In this document: positions 34,533 through 42,832 of the stretch, in pieces
How the letters are laid out: every line of letters starts with the position of its first letter
How positions within the stretch are numbered: position 1 is the stretch's first letter
Source: M30B80 sp965656935
GTDB taxonomy: Bacteria; Pseudomonadota; Alphaproteobacteria; Rhodobacterales; Rhodobacteraceae
NCBI GenBank assembly: GCA_965656935.1
Contig: CBFHMG010000001.1
Location: forward strand, 415,514-479,513
Length of the DNA: 64,000 bases
Direction of reading: 5' to 3'
Notes under the pieces: generated by a model
Database searches by the model: none
Told to the model about the DNA's origin: nothing
What the model saw: only the letters and a program-made list of their open reading frames with translations
Made by a program: the position numbers and the translations under genes

Positions 34533-34573
34533 CTATCTTTGCTTCGAAAAATACTTCCGCCGGAGGCATCGAC
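34533..34573 (-). repeat. 3'-end repeat, copy 3 (after rnpB)
   Basis: Read on the minus strand: GCCTCCGGCGGAAGTATTTTT followed by an AAGCAAAGAT-type tail. It lies about 45 bases beyond the rnpB 3' end in the sense orientation, so it may stop or process the rnpB transcript. Nearly identical to copy 5 at 51431-51470. Confidence 0.55.
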
Positions 34574-34616
34574 AGTTGCCAAAAGAGCTGGCCTCGTCAT
34601 GGTTTACAGGGTTAAG

Positions 34617-35001
34617 CGCGCGGAGGGCCTGTAAGCCGGATTCTGTACCCCCAAAGGGGCGATGACCATTCCTCTGGGCCGCCTGTTGCCAGACGGCTCT
34701 AGCTGCCAACCCGGACCATTGGGGCTGAAGCGGCCCCGGCGGCATTGCTGCCCCCGCATGGTCCCTATTTGGCGTTGCTCCCGGTGGGGCTTGCCGTGCC
34801 GTCCCTGTTGCCAGGGCCGCGGTGGGCTCTTACTCCACCGTTTCACCTTTTCCCCCGCAAATACGAAGGTAGTTTCTTTTCTGTGGCGCTTTCCGTCGGA
34901 TTGCTCCGCCCGGGCGTTACCCGGCACCGTTGCTTCAGGGAGTCCGGACTTTCCTCTCGGACAGGTTGCCCTGCCAAAGCGGCCATCCAGCCCTCCGCGC
35001 G
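34617..35001 (-). ncRNA. rnpB: RNase P RNA
   Basis: The catalytic RNA of RNase P, which matures tRNA 5' ends. On the minus strand the 5' part contains GAGGAAAGTCCGGACTCC and the 3' part ACAGAATCCGGCTTACAGG, both universal marks of bacterial type A RNase P RNA. The first 12 bases (CGCGCGGAGGGC, 35001-34990) pair perfectly with the last 12 (34628-34617), forming helix P1 and fixing the ends. About 385 bases, normal length. Its promoter lies in the end of the amidase gene. Confidence 0.95.
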
Positions 35002-35007
35002 AGGACC

Positions 35008-35036
35008 GCTCTAGGCGAGGCTGTGATCACGGTCAA
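35008..35036 (-). promoter_or_regulatory. rnpB promoter overlapping the amidase stop codon
   Basis: On the minus strand, TTGACC (35036-35031), 17 bases, then TAGAGC (35013-35008). The TAG of the -10 is the amidase stop codon. Predicted transcription start is about 35001, exactly where helix P1 begins. Confidence 0.75.
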
Positions 35037-35679
35037 TGCCGAAGCGATCGGCCAGATTTTTCATCACCCCGCTATCGGTCTCATCTAAGGGCCCCTTTGC
35101 CCAAGGGCGGAAGCGTTTCCGGAAGGTTGCAAGCAGGAGATCCCCCTCGATCTCGGGATATCCGAAGGAACGCGCGTAGTAGGCGAATTGGGCAGGGGCC
35201 TGTTTCGGTGCGGCTCTGTCTGGCCAGATTGAGAGGCCACGTCGCGCAAGGCGCTGCCAATCAAAACGGGGCCCAGGATCGATCTTGCGGCCTGGTGCCA
35301 TATCCGAGTGGCCGATCACGCCATTTGCGGGGATGGACCAACGCGACAGCACCCCTTCAAGAAGCTCTTCCAGCGCGTCCATTTGCGGGGCCGAGAAGGG
35401 CGAGAACCCGTCATTATCCAGCTCGATCCCGATGGAGCGGGAATTGATATCCCCCCTCCCGCGCCATTCGCCCGCGCCCGCATGCCATGCCCGTTTTTCC
35501 TCGGCGACCAGCGCGTGGGGCACGCCGCAGCGTCCGATCAGGTAATGTGCTGAAACCTCGCGCGCGGGATCGCATAGCGCGCGCATCGCGGCGGCGCAGC
35601 TTGTCATTGCGGTGTAATGGATCACCACCAATTCAGGGCGCAGGCCATCGCGCCTTTCGCCGAAATTGGGGCTTTTCAT
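35011..35679 (-). CDS. N-acetylmuramoyl-L-alanine amidase, AmpD-like
   Basis: 222 residues. Amidase_2 motifs: LVVIHYTAM near residue 18 (zinc His), AHYLIGR, RAWHAGAGEW near 63, the acidic segment GIELDNDG near 82, and GHSDMAPGRKIDPGPRFDW near 122 with the second zinc His and Asp. There is no signal peptide, so it is probably a cytosolic enzyme of cell-wall recycling (anhydro-muropeptide amidase). The ATG at 35679 overlaps the stop of the lipoprotein gene, so translation is coupled. An upstream codon at 35730 lies inside that gene. Confidence 0.9.
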   Translation of the reverse strand: MKSPNFGERRDGLRPELVVIHYTAMTSCAAAMRALCDPAREVSAHYLIGRCGVPHALVAEEKRAWHAGAGEWRGRGDINSRSIGIELDNDGFSPFSAPQMDALEELLEGVLSRWSIPANGVIGHSDMAPGRKIDPGPRFDWQRLARRGLSIWPDRAAPKQAPAQFAYYARSFGYPEIEGDLLLATFRKRFRPWAKGPLDETDSGVMKNLADRFGIDRDHSLA

Positions 35680-36521
35680 CCGCCACTGCGCGCAGATTGC
35701 GCAGCGTTTCGATAGGTGTTGGGGTCCCATGAACAGGCATAGCCGTCACCATCGGGGTCCAGCCCTTGGCGGTCACGCTGTGGGCCACCTGCGGCGAGGA
35801 AGGCCTCTTGCGCCAGATCAGGCGTGCGGAAGGCCATGCAATTGGCTTCATGGCGGGCTTGCCGGAAGGGGGAGCGGGAAAAGACGCGGGTGCCAACAGG
35901 GTTATTGGTCGAGAGCGCGTATTCAATCACATTCGGGCCAATGCCTGCGGGGCGGGCGGGCACGGGGGTTGGTTGCACCACCACGAGTTGTTCTTGCATC
36001 CTTGTGCGGCGCTCAGCATCGGATTCGATGGTTTCGCGTGCGGAGACTGCCTCGAAATCCTGCTCGTCGGATATGCTGGGGTTGGATTGCACGGGCGCGC
36101 TCGGGCGCGGGCTGGCAGTGGCGACGGGTGTGGCGGCTGCGGGCTCAGGCTGGGCAGGTGTGGTTTCGGCGGCTTCAATCGCAGCGGCGGCGCGCAGGGC
36201 CACTTCATCACTGGCCGCGCTTGTTTGAACGGGTGCGGCTACCACAGGTTGGGGCGCTGCGGGTTGCGCAACGGCGGCCACTTGTGGCGGCTCAATCACC
36301 GTTTCGGCAATTTCGACGGCGGGTGCAGGTTCAGGGGGTCTGACGGTCTGTGGCGGAATTTCGCCGCGCAATTGTGCGCGCCGTGCTTCTTGGGCGGCCT
36401 CATAGCTTGCGTAATCTCCGAAGCCGACGCCTGCGGCCACATCATTGGGGGCTGCTGCATTGCAGCCTGATAGCGCAAATGTGCCGATCAGCCCCAAGCT
36501 GATTGCTAGATTCTTGCCCAT
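35676..36521 (-). CDS. Lipoprotein with C-terminal Excalibur-like domain
   Basis: 281 residues. Lipoprotein signal with lipobox LSGC (Cys near residue 20), a long Ala/Pro/Glu-rich low-complexity linker (about 35-200), and a C-terminal segment ANCMAFRTPDLAQEAFLAAGG followed by LDPDGDGYACSWDP near residue 258. The DPDGDGYAC pattern and two cysteines are the Excalibur calcium-binding signature. It probably sits in the outer membrane with the domain reaching toward the wall. Coupled to the amidase downstream, which suggests cell-wall related work. Confidence 0.8.
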   Translation of the reverse strand: MGKNLAISLGLIGTFALSGCNAAAPNDVAAGVGFGDYASYEAAQEARRAQLRGEIPPQTVRPPEPAPAVEIAETVIEPPQVAAVAQPAAPQPVVAAPVQTSAASDEVALRAAAAIEAAETTPAQPEPAAATPVATASPRPSAPVQSNPSISDEQDFEAVSARETIESDAERRTRMQEQLVVVQPTPVPARPAGIGPNVIEYALSTNNPVGTRVFSRSPFRQARHEANCMAFRTPDLAQEAFLAAGGPQRDRQGLDPDGDGYACSWDPNTYRNAAQSARSGG

Positions 36522-36535
36522 AGGCTGACCCTTTA

Positions 36536-36573
36536 CTGCTCAAAAGCGCCTGTTGATCGGCGCTTTTGAGCAG
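36536..36573 (-). terminator. Terminator after gatA with 15-bp perfect stem
   Basis: CTGCTCAAAAGCGCC (36536-36550) and its exact complement (36559-36573) with an 8-base loop. Read on the minus strand, the GGCGC arm is followed by TTTTGAG. It lies 5 bases after the gatA stop and about 15 before the lipoprotein gene. Confidence 0.7.
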
Positions 36574-36577
36574 CAGG

Positions 36578-38062
36578 TTACCACCATTTATTGGGTTTTG
36601 CTACAAATCCTGCTGCATTTTCCAAGGCATAGGCGGTGTTGAGCAATTCACCCTCTTCCCAAGGGCGTCCGATCAGCTGCAATCCGAGCGGCAAACCATT
36701 GGCATCCAGCCCCGTGGGAACCGCAATGCCGGGCAGGCCTGCGAGATTCACGGTCACGGTGAATACATCGTTGAGATACATCTCGACGGGGTCGGCGACC
36801 TCTTTGCCAAGCTCAAAGGCGGCTGAGGGGGTGGCAGGGGTCAGGATGGCGTCAATGCCTGCTGCAAAGACCTCGTCAAAATCGCGTTTGATCAGGGCGC
36901 GTACGCGGCGTGCACGGTTGTAATAGGCGTCATAAAAGCCCGCGCTGAGCACATAGGTCCCCACCATCACGCGGCGCTTGACCTCGTCGCCGAAACCTTC
37001 GGCGCGGGTCTTTTCATACATCTCGGTGATGCCATCGCCCTGCGAGAGGGCCGCGCGATAGCCAAAGCGCACCCCGTCATAGCGCGCAAGGTTCGAGGAG
37101 GCCTCGGCAGGCGCAATCACGTAATAGGCGGGCAGGGCGTATTTGGTATGGGGCAGGCTGATATCGCGCAGCTCGGCCCCTGCATCCTTGAGCATCGCGG
37201 CACCATCAGACCAGAGCTTTTCGATCTCGGCGAGCATGCCCTCCATGCGGTATTCTTTGGGAATGCCGATAACCTTGCCACGGATATCGCCTGTCAGCAT
37301 CGCCTCGAAATCAGGAACGGGGATGTCCATGGAGGTGGAATCCTTGGCGTCATGCCCCATCATGGCCGCGCCCATAATCGCCGCATCGCGCACGGTTTTG
37401 GTCATCGGGCCCGCCTGATCAAGGCTGGAGGCAAAGGCCACAATGCCCCAACGCGAGCACCGCCCATAGGTTGGCTTGAGGCCAACCGTGCCCGTAAAGG
37501 CCGCAGGCTGGCGGATGGAGCCGCCCGTATCGGTGCCAGTTGCCGCAAGGCAGAGATCGGCCGCAACCGCCGAGGCCGAGCCGCCCGAGGAGCCGCCCGG
37601 TGTCAGCGCCGTATCGGACCCTTCGCCGCGCCACGGGTTGATCGCATTGCCATAGGCCGATGTCTCGTTGCTGGAGCCCATGGCAAATTCATCCATGTTC
37701 AGCTTGCCGAGCATCACAGCGCCTGCATCTTTCAGCTTGCCTGAAACGGTGGATTCGTATTCGGGCAAGAAACCCTCAAGAATCTTGGAGGCCGCCTGCG
37801 ACGGCGCGCCTTGGGTGCAGAACAGGTCTTTGATGCCCACGGGAATGCCGCACATATCGGGCGCATCGCCAGATTTGATCTGCGCATCAGCAGCGGCCGC
37901 GCGCTCCATCGCGATCTCGGGTGTTTTATGGACGAAAGCGCCAAGTGCATCTGCCGCGTCAATCGCGTTCAGGCAGCTTTGGGTCAACTCCACGCTTGTG
38001 ACATCACCCTTGCGCAAGGCATCGCGGGCTTCGGTGATGGTCAGTTTGGAGAGTTCGCTCAT
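36578..38062 (-). CDS. gatA: Glutamyl-tRNA(Gln) amidotransferase subunit A
   Basis: Glutaminase/amidase subunit that makes the ammonia used to convert Glu-tRNA(Gln) or Asp-tRNA(Asn). 494 residues. Amidase signature: GIKDLFCTQG (catalytic Lys) near residue 73, GSSNETSAYGN, and GGSSGGSASAVAADLC with the Ser-cisSer pair near 150, then TGTDTGGSIRQPA. Preceded by gatC; gatB is not in the window. The terminator at 36536 ends the unit. Confidence 0.97.
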   Translation of the reverse strand: MSELSKLTITEARDALRKGDVTSVELTQSCLNAIDAADALGAFVHKTPEIAMERAAAADAQIKSGDAPDMCGIPVGIKDLFCTQGAPSQAASKILEGFLPEYESTVSGKLKDAGAVMLGKLNMDEFAMGSSNETSAYGNAINPWRGEGSDTALTPGGSSGGSASAVAADLCLAATGTDTGGSIRQPAAFTGTVGLKPTYGRCSRWGIVAFASSLDQAGPMTKTVRDAAIMGAAMMGHDAKDSTSMDIPVPDFEAMLTGDIRGKVIGIPKEYRMEGMLAEIEKLWSDGAAMLKDAGAELRDISLPHTKYALPAYYVIAPAEASSNLARYDGVRFGYRAALSQGDGITEMYEKTRAEGFGDEVKRRVMVGTYVLSAGFYDAYYNRARRVRALIKRDFDEVFAAGIDAILTPATPSAAFELGKEVADPVEMYLNDVFTVTVNLAGLPGIAVPTGLDANGLPLGLQLIGRPWEEGELLNTAYALENAAGFVAKPNKWW

Positions 38063-38144
38063 CTTGTCTTCCTCAAATCAGCTTGGATCGCGCGGGGGCA
38101 GGCGGGGCTAAAGGGGCAGGCCGTGCCGCATCAATGCGTGGGGG

Positions 38145-38432
38145 TTATTCCATCACCTTGGGCACAGCAAAGAACCCTTCGCGCGCTTCGGGCGCATTGG
38201 CCAGAACGGCAGTTTGCTGGTTGCCATCGGTGACCACGTCATCACGTTGCTTCAGGCGCTGTGGGGTCACGCTTGTCATCGGTTCGATGTCATCGACATC
38301 CAACTCGTTGAGTTGTTCGATGAAGCCGAGAATAGCATTGAATTCCTCGGCCAGCGCAGGCAGTTCTTCTGCCTCCACTTTGATGCGGGCAAGCTTGGCG
38401 ACCTTTGCAGCCGTTTCGATGTCGATGGACAT
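38145..38432 (-). CDS. gatC: Glutamyl-tRNA(Gln) amidotransferase subunit C
   Basis: A 95-residue stabilising subunit of GatCAB with the usual pattern: KVAKLARIKVEAEELPAL near residue 10, FNAILGFIEQLNELDVDDIEP near 31, and a C-terminal REGFFAVPKVME. The gatC-gatA order is standard. The 82-base gap to gatA is long for this pair but has no gene. Divergent from the metallo-hydrolase gene. Confidence 0.96.
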   Translation of the reverse strand: MSIDIETAAKVAKLARIKVEAEELPALAEEFNAILGFIEQLNELDVDDIEPMTSVTPQRLKQRDDVVTDGNQQTAVLANAPEAREGFFAVPKVME

Positions 38433-38572
38433 GGCGAACTCCGTCTCGTTGTCTTTGGCGGTTTAGCCCCGAGAACCGTTCCCCGCAAGCACTCTGGCCT
38501 GCCTTTTGTGATTTGACCAAGCCCTGACATGGCCTAGGGTTGGCTTGGACATACCCCATTGGAGGAATGGCA

Positions 38573-39268
38573 ATGATTTATACATGGCTAGGACATGGCA
38601 GCCTGCGGCTGGAGATCGGGGGGCAAGTGCTGCTGATCGACCCTTGGGAGAGTGGCAATCCGATGTTTCCGACAGCGCAGCGCGCGCAGATGTATGACGG
38701 CGCGAGCGCGATCCTGATCACCCATGGCCATGGCGATCACACAGCCGATGCGGTGGCTCTGTCAAAGGAGTTCAACATTCCGATCTATGGCATCTATGAC
38801 CTGATGACATGGTGGGCCGATGCGCATGATGTTCAAGTAATGGGCTTCAACAAAGGGGGCACGGTGCAGATCGGCGATGTTGCAGTGACGATGGTCAATG
38901 CAACGCATTCCTCCTCCATCGCGGGGCCAAATGGCCCGATCTATGTGGGGGCCGAGGCAGGCTATATGATCGCGGGCGAGGGGCGCTGCGTCTATGTATC
39001 GGGCGATACGGATGTGATGGCCGATATGAAACTGCTCAATGATCTGCACCACCCCGATGTCGGCATATTGTCTGCGGGTGGGCATTTCACCATGGATATG
39101 CGCCGCGCGGCCTATGCAGCGTCGAATTTGTTCAGCTTCTCCACGGTGATCCCCTATCACTACAAGACCTTTCCCATGCTCGAACAAGATGCCGAACCCC
39201 TCAAGGCCAATGCCCGACCCGGGGTGCGGGTTCTCGACCCTGATCCGGGGCAAAGCATCGAGCTCTGA
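38573..39268 (+). CDS. Metallo-beta-lactamase-fold hydrolase, UlaG/UPF0173-like
   Basis: 231 residues. Motifs: WLGHGSLRLE at the N-terminus, LITHGHGDHTADAV near residue 48 (HxHxDH zinc motif), VNATHSSSI near 113, YVSGDTDVMADM near 142 and the terminal PYHYKTFPML near 203. This is the metal-dependent hydrolase family annotated UPF0173. The ATG at 38573 was selected because GGAGGA is 7 bases upstream; two earlier in-frame ATGs are too close to or before it. Substrate unknown. Confidence 0.9.
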   Translation: MIYTWLGHGSLRLEIGGQVLLIDPWESGNPMFPTAQRAQMYDGASAILITHGHGDHTADAVALSKEFNIPIYGIYDLMTWWADAHDVQVMGFNKGGTVQIGDVAVTMVNATHSSSIAGPNGPIYVGAEAGYMIAGEGRCVYVSGDTDVMADMKLLNDLHHPDVGILSAGGHFTMDMRRAAYAASNLFSFSTVIPYHYKTFPMLEQDAEPLKANARPGVRVLDPDPGQSIEL

Positions 39269-39279
39269 CGCAAGCTCTC

Positions 39280-39297
39280 GCGTCATCAAACTGTCAT
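39280..39297 (+). promoter_or_regulatory. Candidate Pho box upstream of chrA
   Basis: GCGTCAT-CAAA-CTGTCAT: two 7-base half-sites spaced like a PhoB box (consensus CTGTCAT, four A/T-rich bases, CTGTCAT). The second half is perfect, the first differs in two positions, and the spacer has one C. It ends 44 bases before the chrA start. Regulation by phosphate is inferred. Confidence 0.35.
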
Positions 39298-39341
39298 GGG
39301 GGCCATGCTAGCCCCTGACCAGATAAGGCAATAACGGCCCC

Positions 39342-40601
39342 ATGACGACCCAAACCCCTTTCCAAGAGTTGATCCGCGTTTTCGGGCGCATCGGGCTTTT
39401 GTCTTTCGGCGGGCCTGCTGCGCAGATTGCCTTGATGCATAAGGAATTGGTCGAGACGCGGGTTTGGTTATCCGAGCGGCAATTCCTCAGCGCCCTGTCC
39501 TTTTGCATGCTTCTGCCTGGGCCTGAGGCGATGCAACTGGCCACCTATGCAGGGTGGCGCTTGCGCGGGGTTGCGGGCGGGCTGATCGCGGGGGGCTTAT
39601 TCGTCTTGCCGGGGGCGGCGGTGATCCTTGCCTTGGCGGCCCTTTATGCCAGTTTCGGGCAACTGCCTTTGGTTGAGGCGGTTTTTCTGGGCATCAAGGC
39701 GGCTGTGATCATCATTGTGATTCAGGCCTTGGTGAAGCTGTCCAAACGCGCGCTGACATCATGGCTGGCTTACGGCGTGGCGGCTGCGGGGTTTCTGGCA
39801 CTGTTTGTGTTTCAACTGCCCTTCCCGCTGGTCATCTTGGCCGCCGCAGCGATCGGCGCGATGTTTATGGCTGGCGACCCACCTCAGGAGGCTTTGCCAC
39901 CTGTCTCGGGCAAAGCCACGCTTGGCACGGTTCTGGTTTTTGGCGCGCTTTGGCTGCTGCCGCTGGCTGTGCTTTGGCTGCTGGCACCGGCCAGCCTTTT
40001 GGCCGAGATCGGGTTGTTCTTTTCCAAACTGGCAATCGTCACCTTCGGGGGCGCTTATGCCGTTCTGGCCTATATGGTTCAGGAGGTGGTCGGGCAATAT
40101 GGCTGGCTGACCACAGGGCAGATGATGGATGCGCTCGGCTTGGCCGAGACCACACCCGGCCCGCTGATTTTGGTCACGGAATTTGTGGGCTTCCTTGCAG
40201 GGGCCGCGCAGGGCGGGGTCTGGCTTGGTGTGGCCGCGGCAATCGTGACGCTTTGGGTGACCTTCATGCCCTGCTTTTTGTGGATATTCGCAGGCGCGCC
40301 TTATGTGGAATGGATCAGCCACCAAGCCCGCCTGACAGGCGCGTTGAATGCGATCACGGCGGCTGTGGTGGGGGTGATTGCCAATCTGTCGCTCTGGTTT
40401 GCGCTGCATGTCTGGTTCGGACAGGTGGGCCGTATTGGCGAGCAGCATTTCGGGCTTTGGTGGCCCGTTGCAGACAGCCTGAATATCAGCGCCTTGGCGC
40501 TTTCTGGATTGGCCGCATATCTTTTAATGTGGCGTAAACTCGACCTTGTGCTGGTTTTGGCCAGTTTGGCGGCGTGCGGGGCAGGTCTTTCCCTGATTTG
40601 A
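39342..40601 (+). CDS. chrA: Chromate transport protein, CHR family, two-domain
   Basis: 419 residues, about ten to twelve membrane segments in two homologous halves. Each half has the CHR signature: GLLSFGGPAAQIALMH with LLPGPEAMQLATYAGW in the first, and KLAIVTFGGAYAVLAY with ETTPGPLILVTEFVGF in the second. Proven members export chromate; some relatives may move sulfate or other anions. No chrB or sulfur gene is next to it, and a candidate Pho box lies upstream. Its stop is 3 bases before the rpmG -35. Confidence 0.9.
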   Translation: MTTQTPFQELIRVFGRIGLLSFGGPAAQIALMHKELVETRVWLSERQFLSALSFCMLLPGPEAMQLATYAGWRLRGVAGGLIAGGLFVLPGAAVILALAALYASFGQLPLVEAVFLGIKAAVIIIVIQALVKLSKRALTSWLAYGVAAAGFLALFVFQLPFPLVILAAAAIGAMFMAGDPPQEALPPVSGKATLGTVLVFGALWLLPLAVLWLLAPASLLAEIGLFFSKLAIVTFGGAYAVLAYMVQEVVGQYGWLTTGQMMDALGLAETTPGPLILVTEFVGFLAGAAQGGVWLGVAAAIVTLWVTFMPCFLWIFAGAPYVEWISHQARLTGALNAITAAVVGVIANLSLWFALHVWFGQVGRIGEQHFGLWWPVADSLNISALALSGLAAYLLMWRKLDLVLVLASLAACGAGLSLI

Positions 40602-40603
40602 GG

Positions 40604-40631
40604 TTGACACTGGCCCCCGCACGGGTAAAAG
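40604..40631 (+). promoter_or_regulatory. Promoter of rpmG
   Basis: Perfect -35 TTGACA at 40604-40609, 16-base spacer, then TAAAAG at 40626-40631, about 67 bases before the rpmG ATG. Strong, as expected for a ribosomal protein gene. Confidence 0.6.
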
Positions 40632-40697
40632 CCCGCTCTACAGTTTTCATTGCGCGCGATCTCCGCGCCGATTCATGCCTTCCGAGGAGCCGAGACA

Positions 40698-40865
40698 ATG
40701 GCGAAGCCAACCACGATTAAAATCCGCCTTAACTCTACGGCGGGCACAGGCCACTTCTATGTGACCAAGAAAAACGCACGCACGATGACCGAGAAAATGG
40801 CCGTACGAAAGTACGATCCCGTTGTGCGGAAGCATGTCGAATATAAGGAAGGCAAGATCAAATAA
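40698..40865 (+). CDS. rpmG: 50S ribosomal protein L33
   Basis: 55 residues, MAKPTTIKIRLNSTAGTGHF onward, of the alphaproteobacterial L33 type without the zinc cysteines (C-minus form). Length is exact for the family. The start at 40698 follows GAGGAGCCGAG; an upstream ATG at 40650 would add 16 unconserved residues. A strong terminator ends it. Confidence 0.97.
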   Translation: MAKPTTIKIRLNSTAGTGHFYVTKKNARTMTEKMAVRKYDPVVRKHVEYKEGKIK

Positions 40866-40889
40866 GATCCCTTCCATTTTCCGACTAGA

Positions 40890-40917
40890 GGCCGCGCAGA
40901 AATGCGCGGCCTTTTTT
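40890..40917 (+). terminator. Terminator after rpmG
   Basis: A perfect 9-bp stem GGCCGCGCA/TGCGCGGCC with GAAA tetraloop (40890-40911), followed by six T. Textbook intrinsic terminator. Confidence 0.92.
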
Positions 40918-40948
40918 ATTTGTTCATCAGAAAAAATGGGTCAGGCCA

Positions 40949-41455
40949 ATGACCGACCAGATAGATATAAGACCAACCACGGGGGCGGACCTGCCCGCCA
41001 TCGATGCCCTTTTGCGCGAAAGCTATCCGGTGCTGCTCAAGCCGCATTATGCGCCTTCGGTACTTGTGACCGCTTTGCCCCTGATCTCGCGCGCGCAGCC
41101 TGCGCTGTTGCAGGCAGGCACCTATTTCATGGCCGAGGATGGGCAGGGTAGGGCCTTGGCGGCAGGGGGCTGGACCCATAGCGCCCCGCAAGGCGGGGTT
41201 GGCCCGCGTGACATGGGCCATATCCGCCATGTGGTGACCCATACTCAGGCGACACGGCGCGGGATTGCCACTCAGCTTTTACAAAAGACGCTCTGCTCGG
41301 CTTTGAAGGCTGGCATGACACGGCTGCAATGCCAGAGCACGCTGACCGCTGTGCCCTTTTACAAAACCTTGGGGTTCCGCGCCGTGGGCGAGATCGCGAT
41401 CACCCTTCGCCCCGGCATTGTCTTTCCGGCAATCCAGATGGAGAGGTCGCTTTAG
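40949..41455 (+). CDS. GNAT-family N-acetyltransferase
   Basis: 168 residues. The N-terminal IRPTTGADLPAIDALLRESY, the acetyl-CoA loop HTQATRRGIATQLLQKTLCSA (with the Q/RxxGxG/A pattern) near residue 98, and the C-terminal AVPFYKTLGFRAVGE define a GNAT fold. Substrate cannot be told. AGG lies 5 bases before the ATG. It lies after the rpmG terminator, so it may depend on read-through or a weak promoter. Confidence 0.85.
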   Translation: MTDQIDIRPTTGADLPAIDALLRESYPVLLKPHYAPSVLVTALPLISRAQPALLQAGTYFMAEDGQGRALAAGGWTHSAPQGGVGPRDMGHIRHVVTHTQATRRGIATQLLQKTLCSALKAGMTRLQCQSTLTAVPFYKTLGFRAVGEIAITLRPGIVFPAIQMERSL

Positions 41456-41472
41456 CGGCGAGTGCCGCAAAG

Positions 41473-41500
41473 AAAAAGGGCTGGCGCATGGCCAGCCCTT
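41473..41500 (-). terminator. Terminator after the BI-1 gene
   Basis: GGGCTGG (41478-41484) pairs with CCAGCCC (41492-41498); read on the minus strand it is followed by TTTTTCTTT. It ends the 41526-42260 gene and could also serve the convergent acetyltransferase. Confidence 0.75.
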
Positions 41501-41525
41501 GAACTTGGATCATTGACCCGGCTGT

Positions 41526-42260
41526 TTATTCGCGGTTGCCCATGAATTGCAGCAGGAACATGAACATATTGATGAAGTCCAGATAAAGACGCAGCGCGCC
41601 CATGATCGCGGATTTCGCCAACCATTCCTGATCGCCATGCTGTGCATGATCGATATATTCCTGTTTGATCGACTGGGTGTCATAGGCGGTGAGGCCCGCA
41701 AAGATCAGCACGCCGAGCGCGGAAATTGCGAACATGACTGCAGGGCTCTGCAGGAAGATGTTCACAATCATCGCCACAACAAGGCCGATCACACCCATCA
41801 TCAGGAATGTGCCCCAACCGCTGAGGTCTTTCTTCGTGGTATAGCCGTAAAGGCTAAGCCCCGCGAAGGCGATCGAGGTGATGATGAAGGTCTGGACGAT
41901 CGAGACGCCCGTGAAGACGGCGAAAATCCAGCTCAGCGAAATACCCATCACGGCTGCGAAGGTGTAGAAGAACAATTGTGCGCCAGCCGCCGACAGACGG
42001 TTGATCATCGCGCCAAAGGCGAAAACCATGATTAGTGGAGCGAATGTGATCACCCAACCCAGAATATTCGGGCTTAGCGTCACTGGATCGCGGAAAATTG
42101 CCATCAGGGCAGGGTTGGTGCCGATGGCCCAAGCCGCGCCTGCTGTCAGCAACATGCCAACAGACATGGTCGCATAGACCTTACTCATATGGGCGCGAAG
42201 GCCCTCGTCGATCTGAGCTGCAGATGCGCTGCCAGCGCGGATCGTTTGATACTGTGCCAT
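41526..42260 (-). CDS. Bax inhibitor-1/YccA-family membrane protein
   Basis: 244 residues, seven hydrophobic segments, with the family's TMBIM pattern: HMSKVYATMSVGMLLTAGAAW near residue 24, a central YGYTTKKDLSGWG loop near 138, and the C-terminal ALRLYLDFINMFMFLLQFMG. Homologues are calcium-leak channels or FtsH modulators. AGGAGGGATAC precedes the ATG, a strong ribosome-binding site. The 232-base upstream spacer holds two inverted repeats (42297-42340 and GAAATC/GATTTC near 42440) but no gene. Confidence 0.9.
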   Translation of the reverse strand: MAQYQTIRAGSASAAQIDEGLRAHMSKVYATMSVGMLLTAGAAWAIGTNPALMAIFRDPVTLSPNILGWVITFAPLIMVFAFGAMINRLSAAGAQLFFYTFAAVMGISLSWIFAVFTGVSIVQTFIITSIAFAGLSLYGYTTKKDLSGWGTFLMMGVIGLVVAMIVNIFLQSPAVMFAISALGVLIFAGLTAYDTQSIKQEYIDHAQHGDQEWLAKSAIMGALRLYLDFINMFMFLLQFMGNRE

Positions 42261-42492
42261 GTATCCCTCCTAAGAATACGGGCGGGCAAAACGAAACGCC
42301 CATCCTTGCGTGTAATATCGGCAAGAACGGGCGCTTTTTCAAGGGATAGGCTGCACAGTAAAAGCCTATTGTTGGATAGTTTTTACCTATTGAGCCATTT
42401 CGTGTTCACCCTCAGGCCATCAATAACCTGTCAATCGGTGAAATCTCCGATTTCAGGCCCTGTTTGGCCGATCAAGGGGATCGCGAAGCGCT

Positions 42493-42705
42493 TTAGCGCA
42501 GCCAGCTTTGTGGAACATCCCAAACAGGGCGGGCCAGTTCCATATTGATCTGCTCTTGGCTCAGGCCAAGATCACGGCGTGTATTGGCATCCAGATTGGC
42601 CAAAGCGCGGCGCTGACGCTTTGTTTCAAAGGCGAGAGCGATAAAACGGGCAAGCGAGATGCGGCGGGAAGTTGGCGCGCCGATACTGGTAAGTGCGAAG
42701 GCCAT
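42493..42705 (-). CDS. DUF1127 small basic protein
   Basis: 70 residues. The C-terminal half (KRQRRALANLDANTRRDLGL with SQEQINMELARPVWD) is a DUF1127 domain, a small RNA-binding-type module. In other alphaproteobacteria DUF1127 proteins affect small RNA stability, phosphate or carbon physiology. Divergent from a LysR regulator across an AT-rich 127-base spacer, which suggests it is that regulator's target. Single gene with its own promoter. Confidence 0.85.
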   Translation of the reverse strand: MAFALTSIGAPTSRRISLARFIALAFETKRQRRALANLDANTRRDLGLSQEQINMELARPVWDVPQSWLR

Positions 42706-42832
42706 GGGGCGTCCTTTCGGTATATATAAATGTGATGTGACGGGGAGGTGTCATTTCGATGCTTGATATATACGGAGCGATATTGCATATATAAAACGAA
42801 TATTTATTAACTGAAACATCAAGGATGTTGAT
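42706..42832. promoter_or_regulatory. AT-rich divergent control region, DUF1127/LysR
   Basis: Much richer in A and T than its surroundings. It contains two TATATA-type runs flanking GGAGCGATATTG near 42770-42795 and the distant inverted pair CTTGAT (42761-42766) and ATCAAG (about 42818-42823). Such dyads fit LysR binding and overlapping divergent promoters. Individual boxes are not certain. Confidence 0.4.

Noticed and set aside
34662..35447. 261-codon plus-strand frame
   Set aside because: It covers rnpB antisense and part of the amidase gene; the RNase P RNA signatures and P1 helix settle the region.
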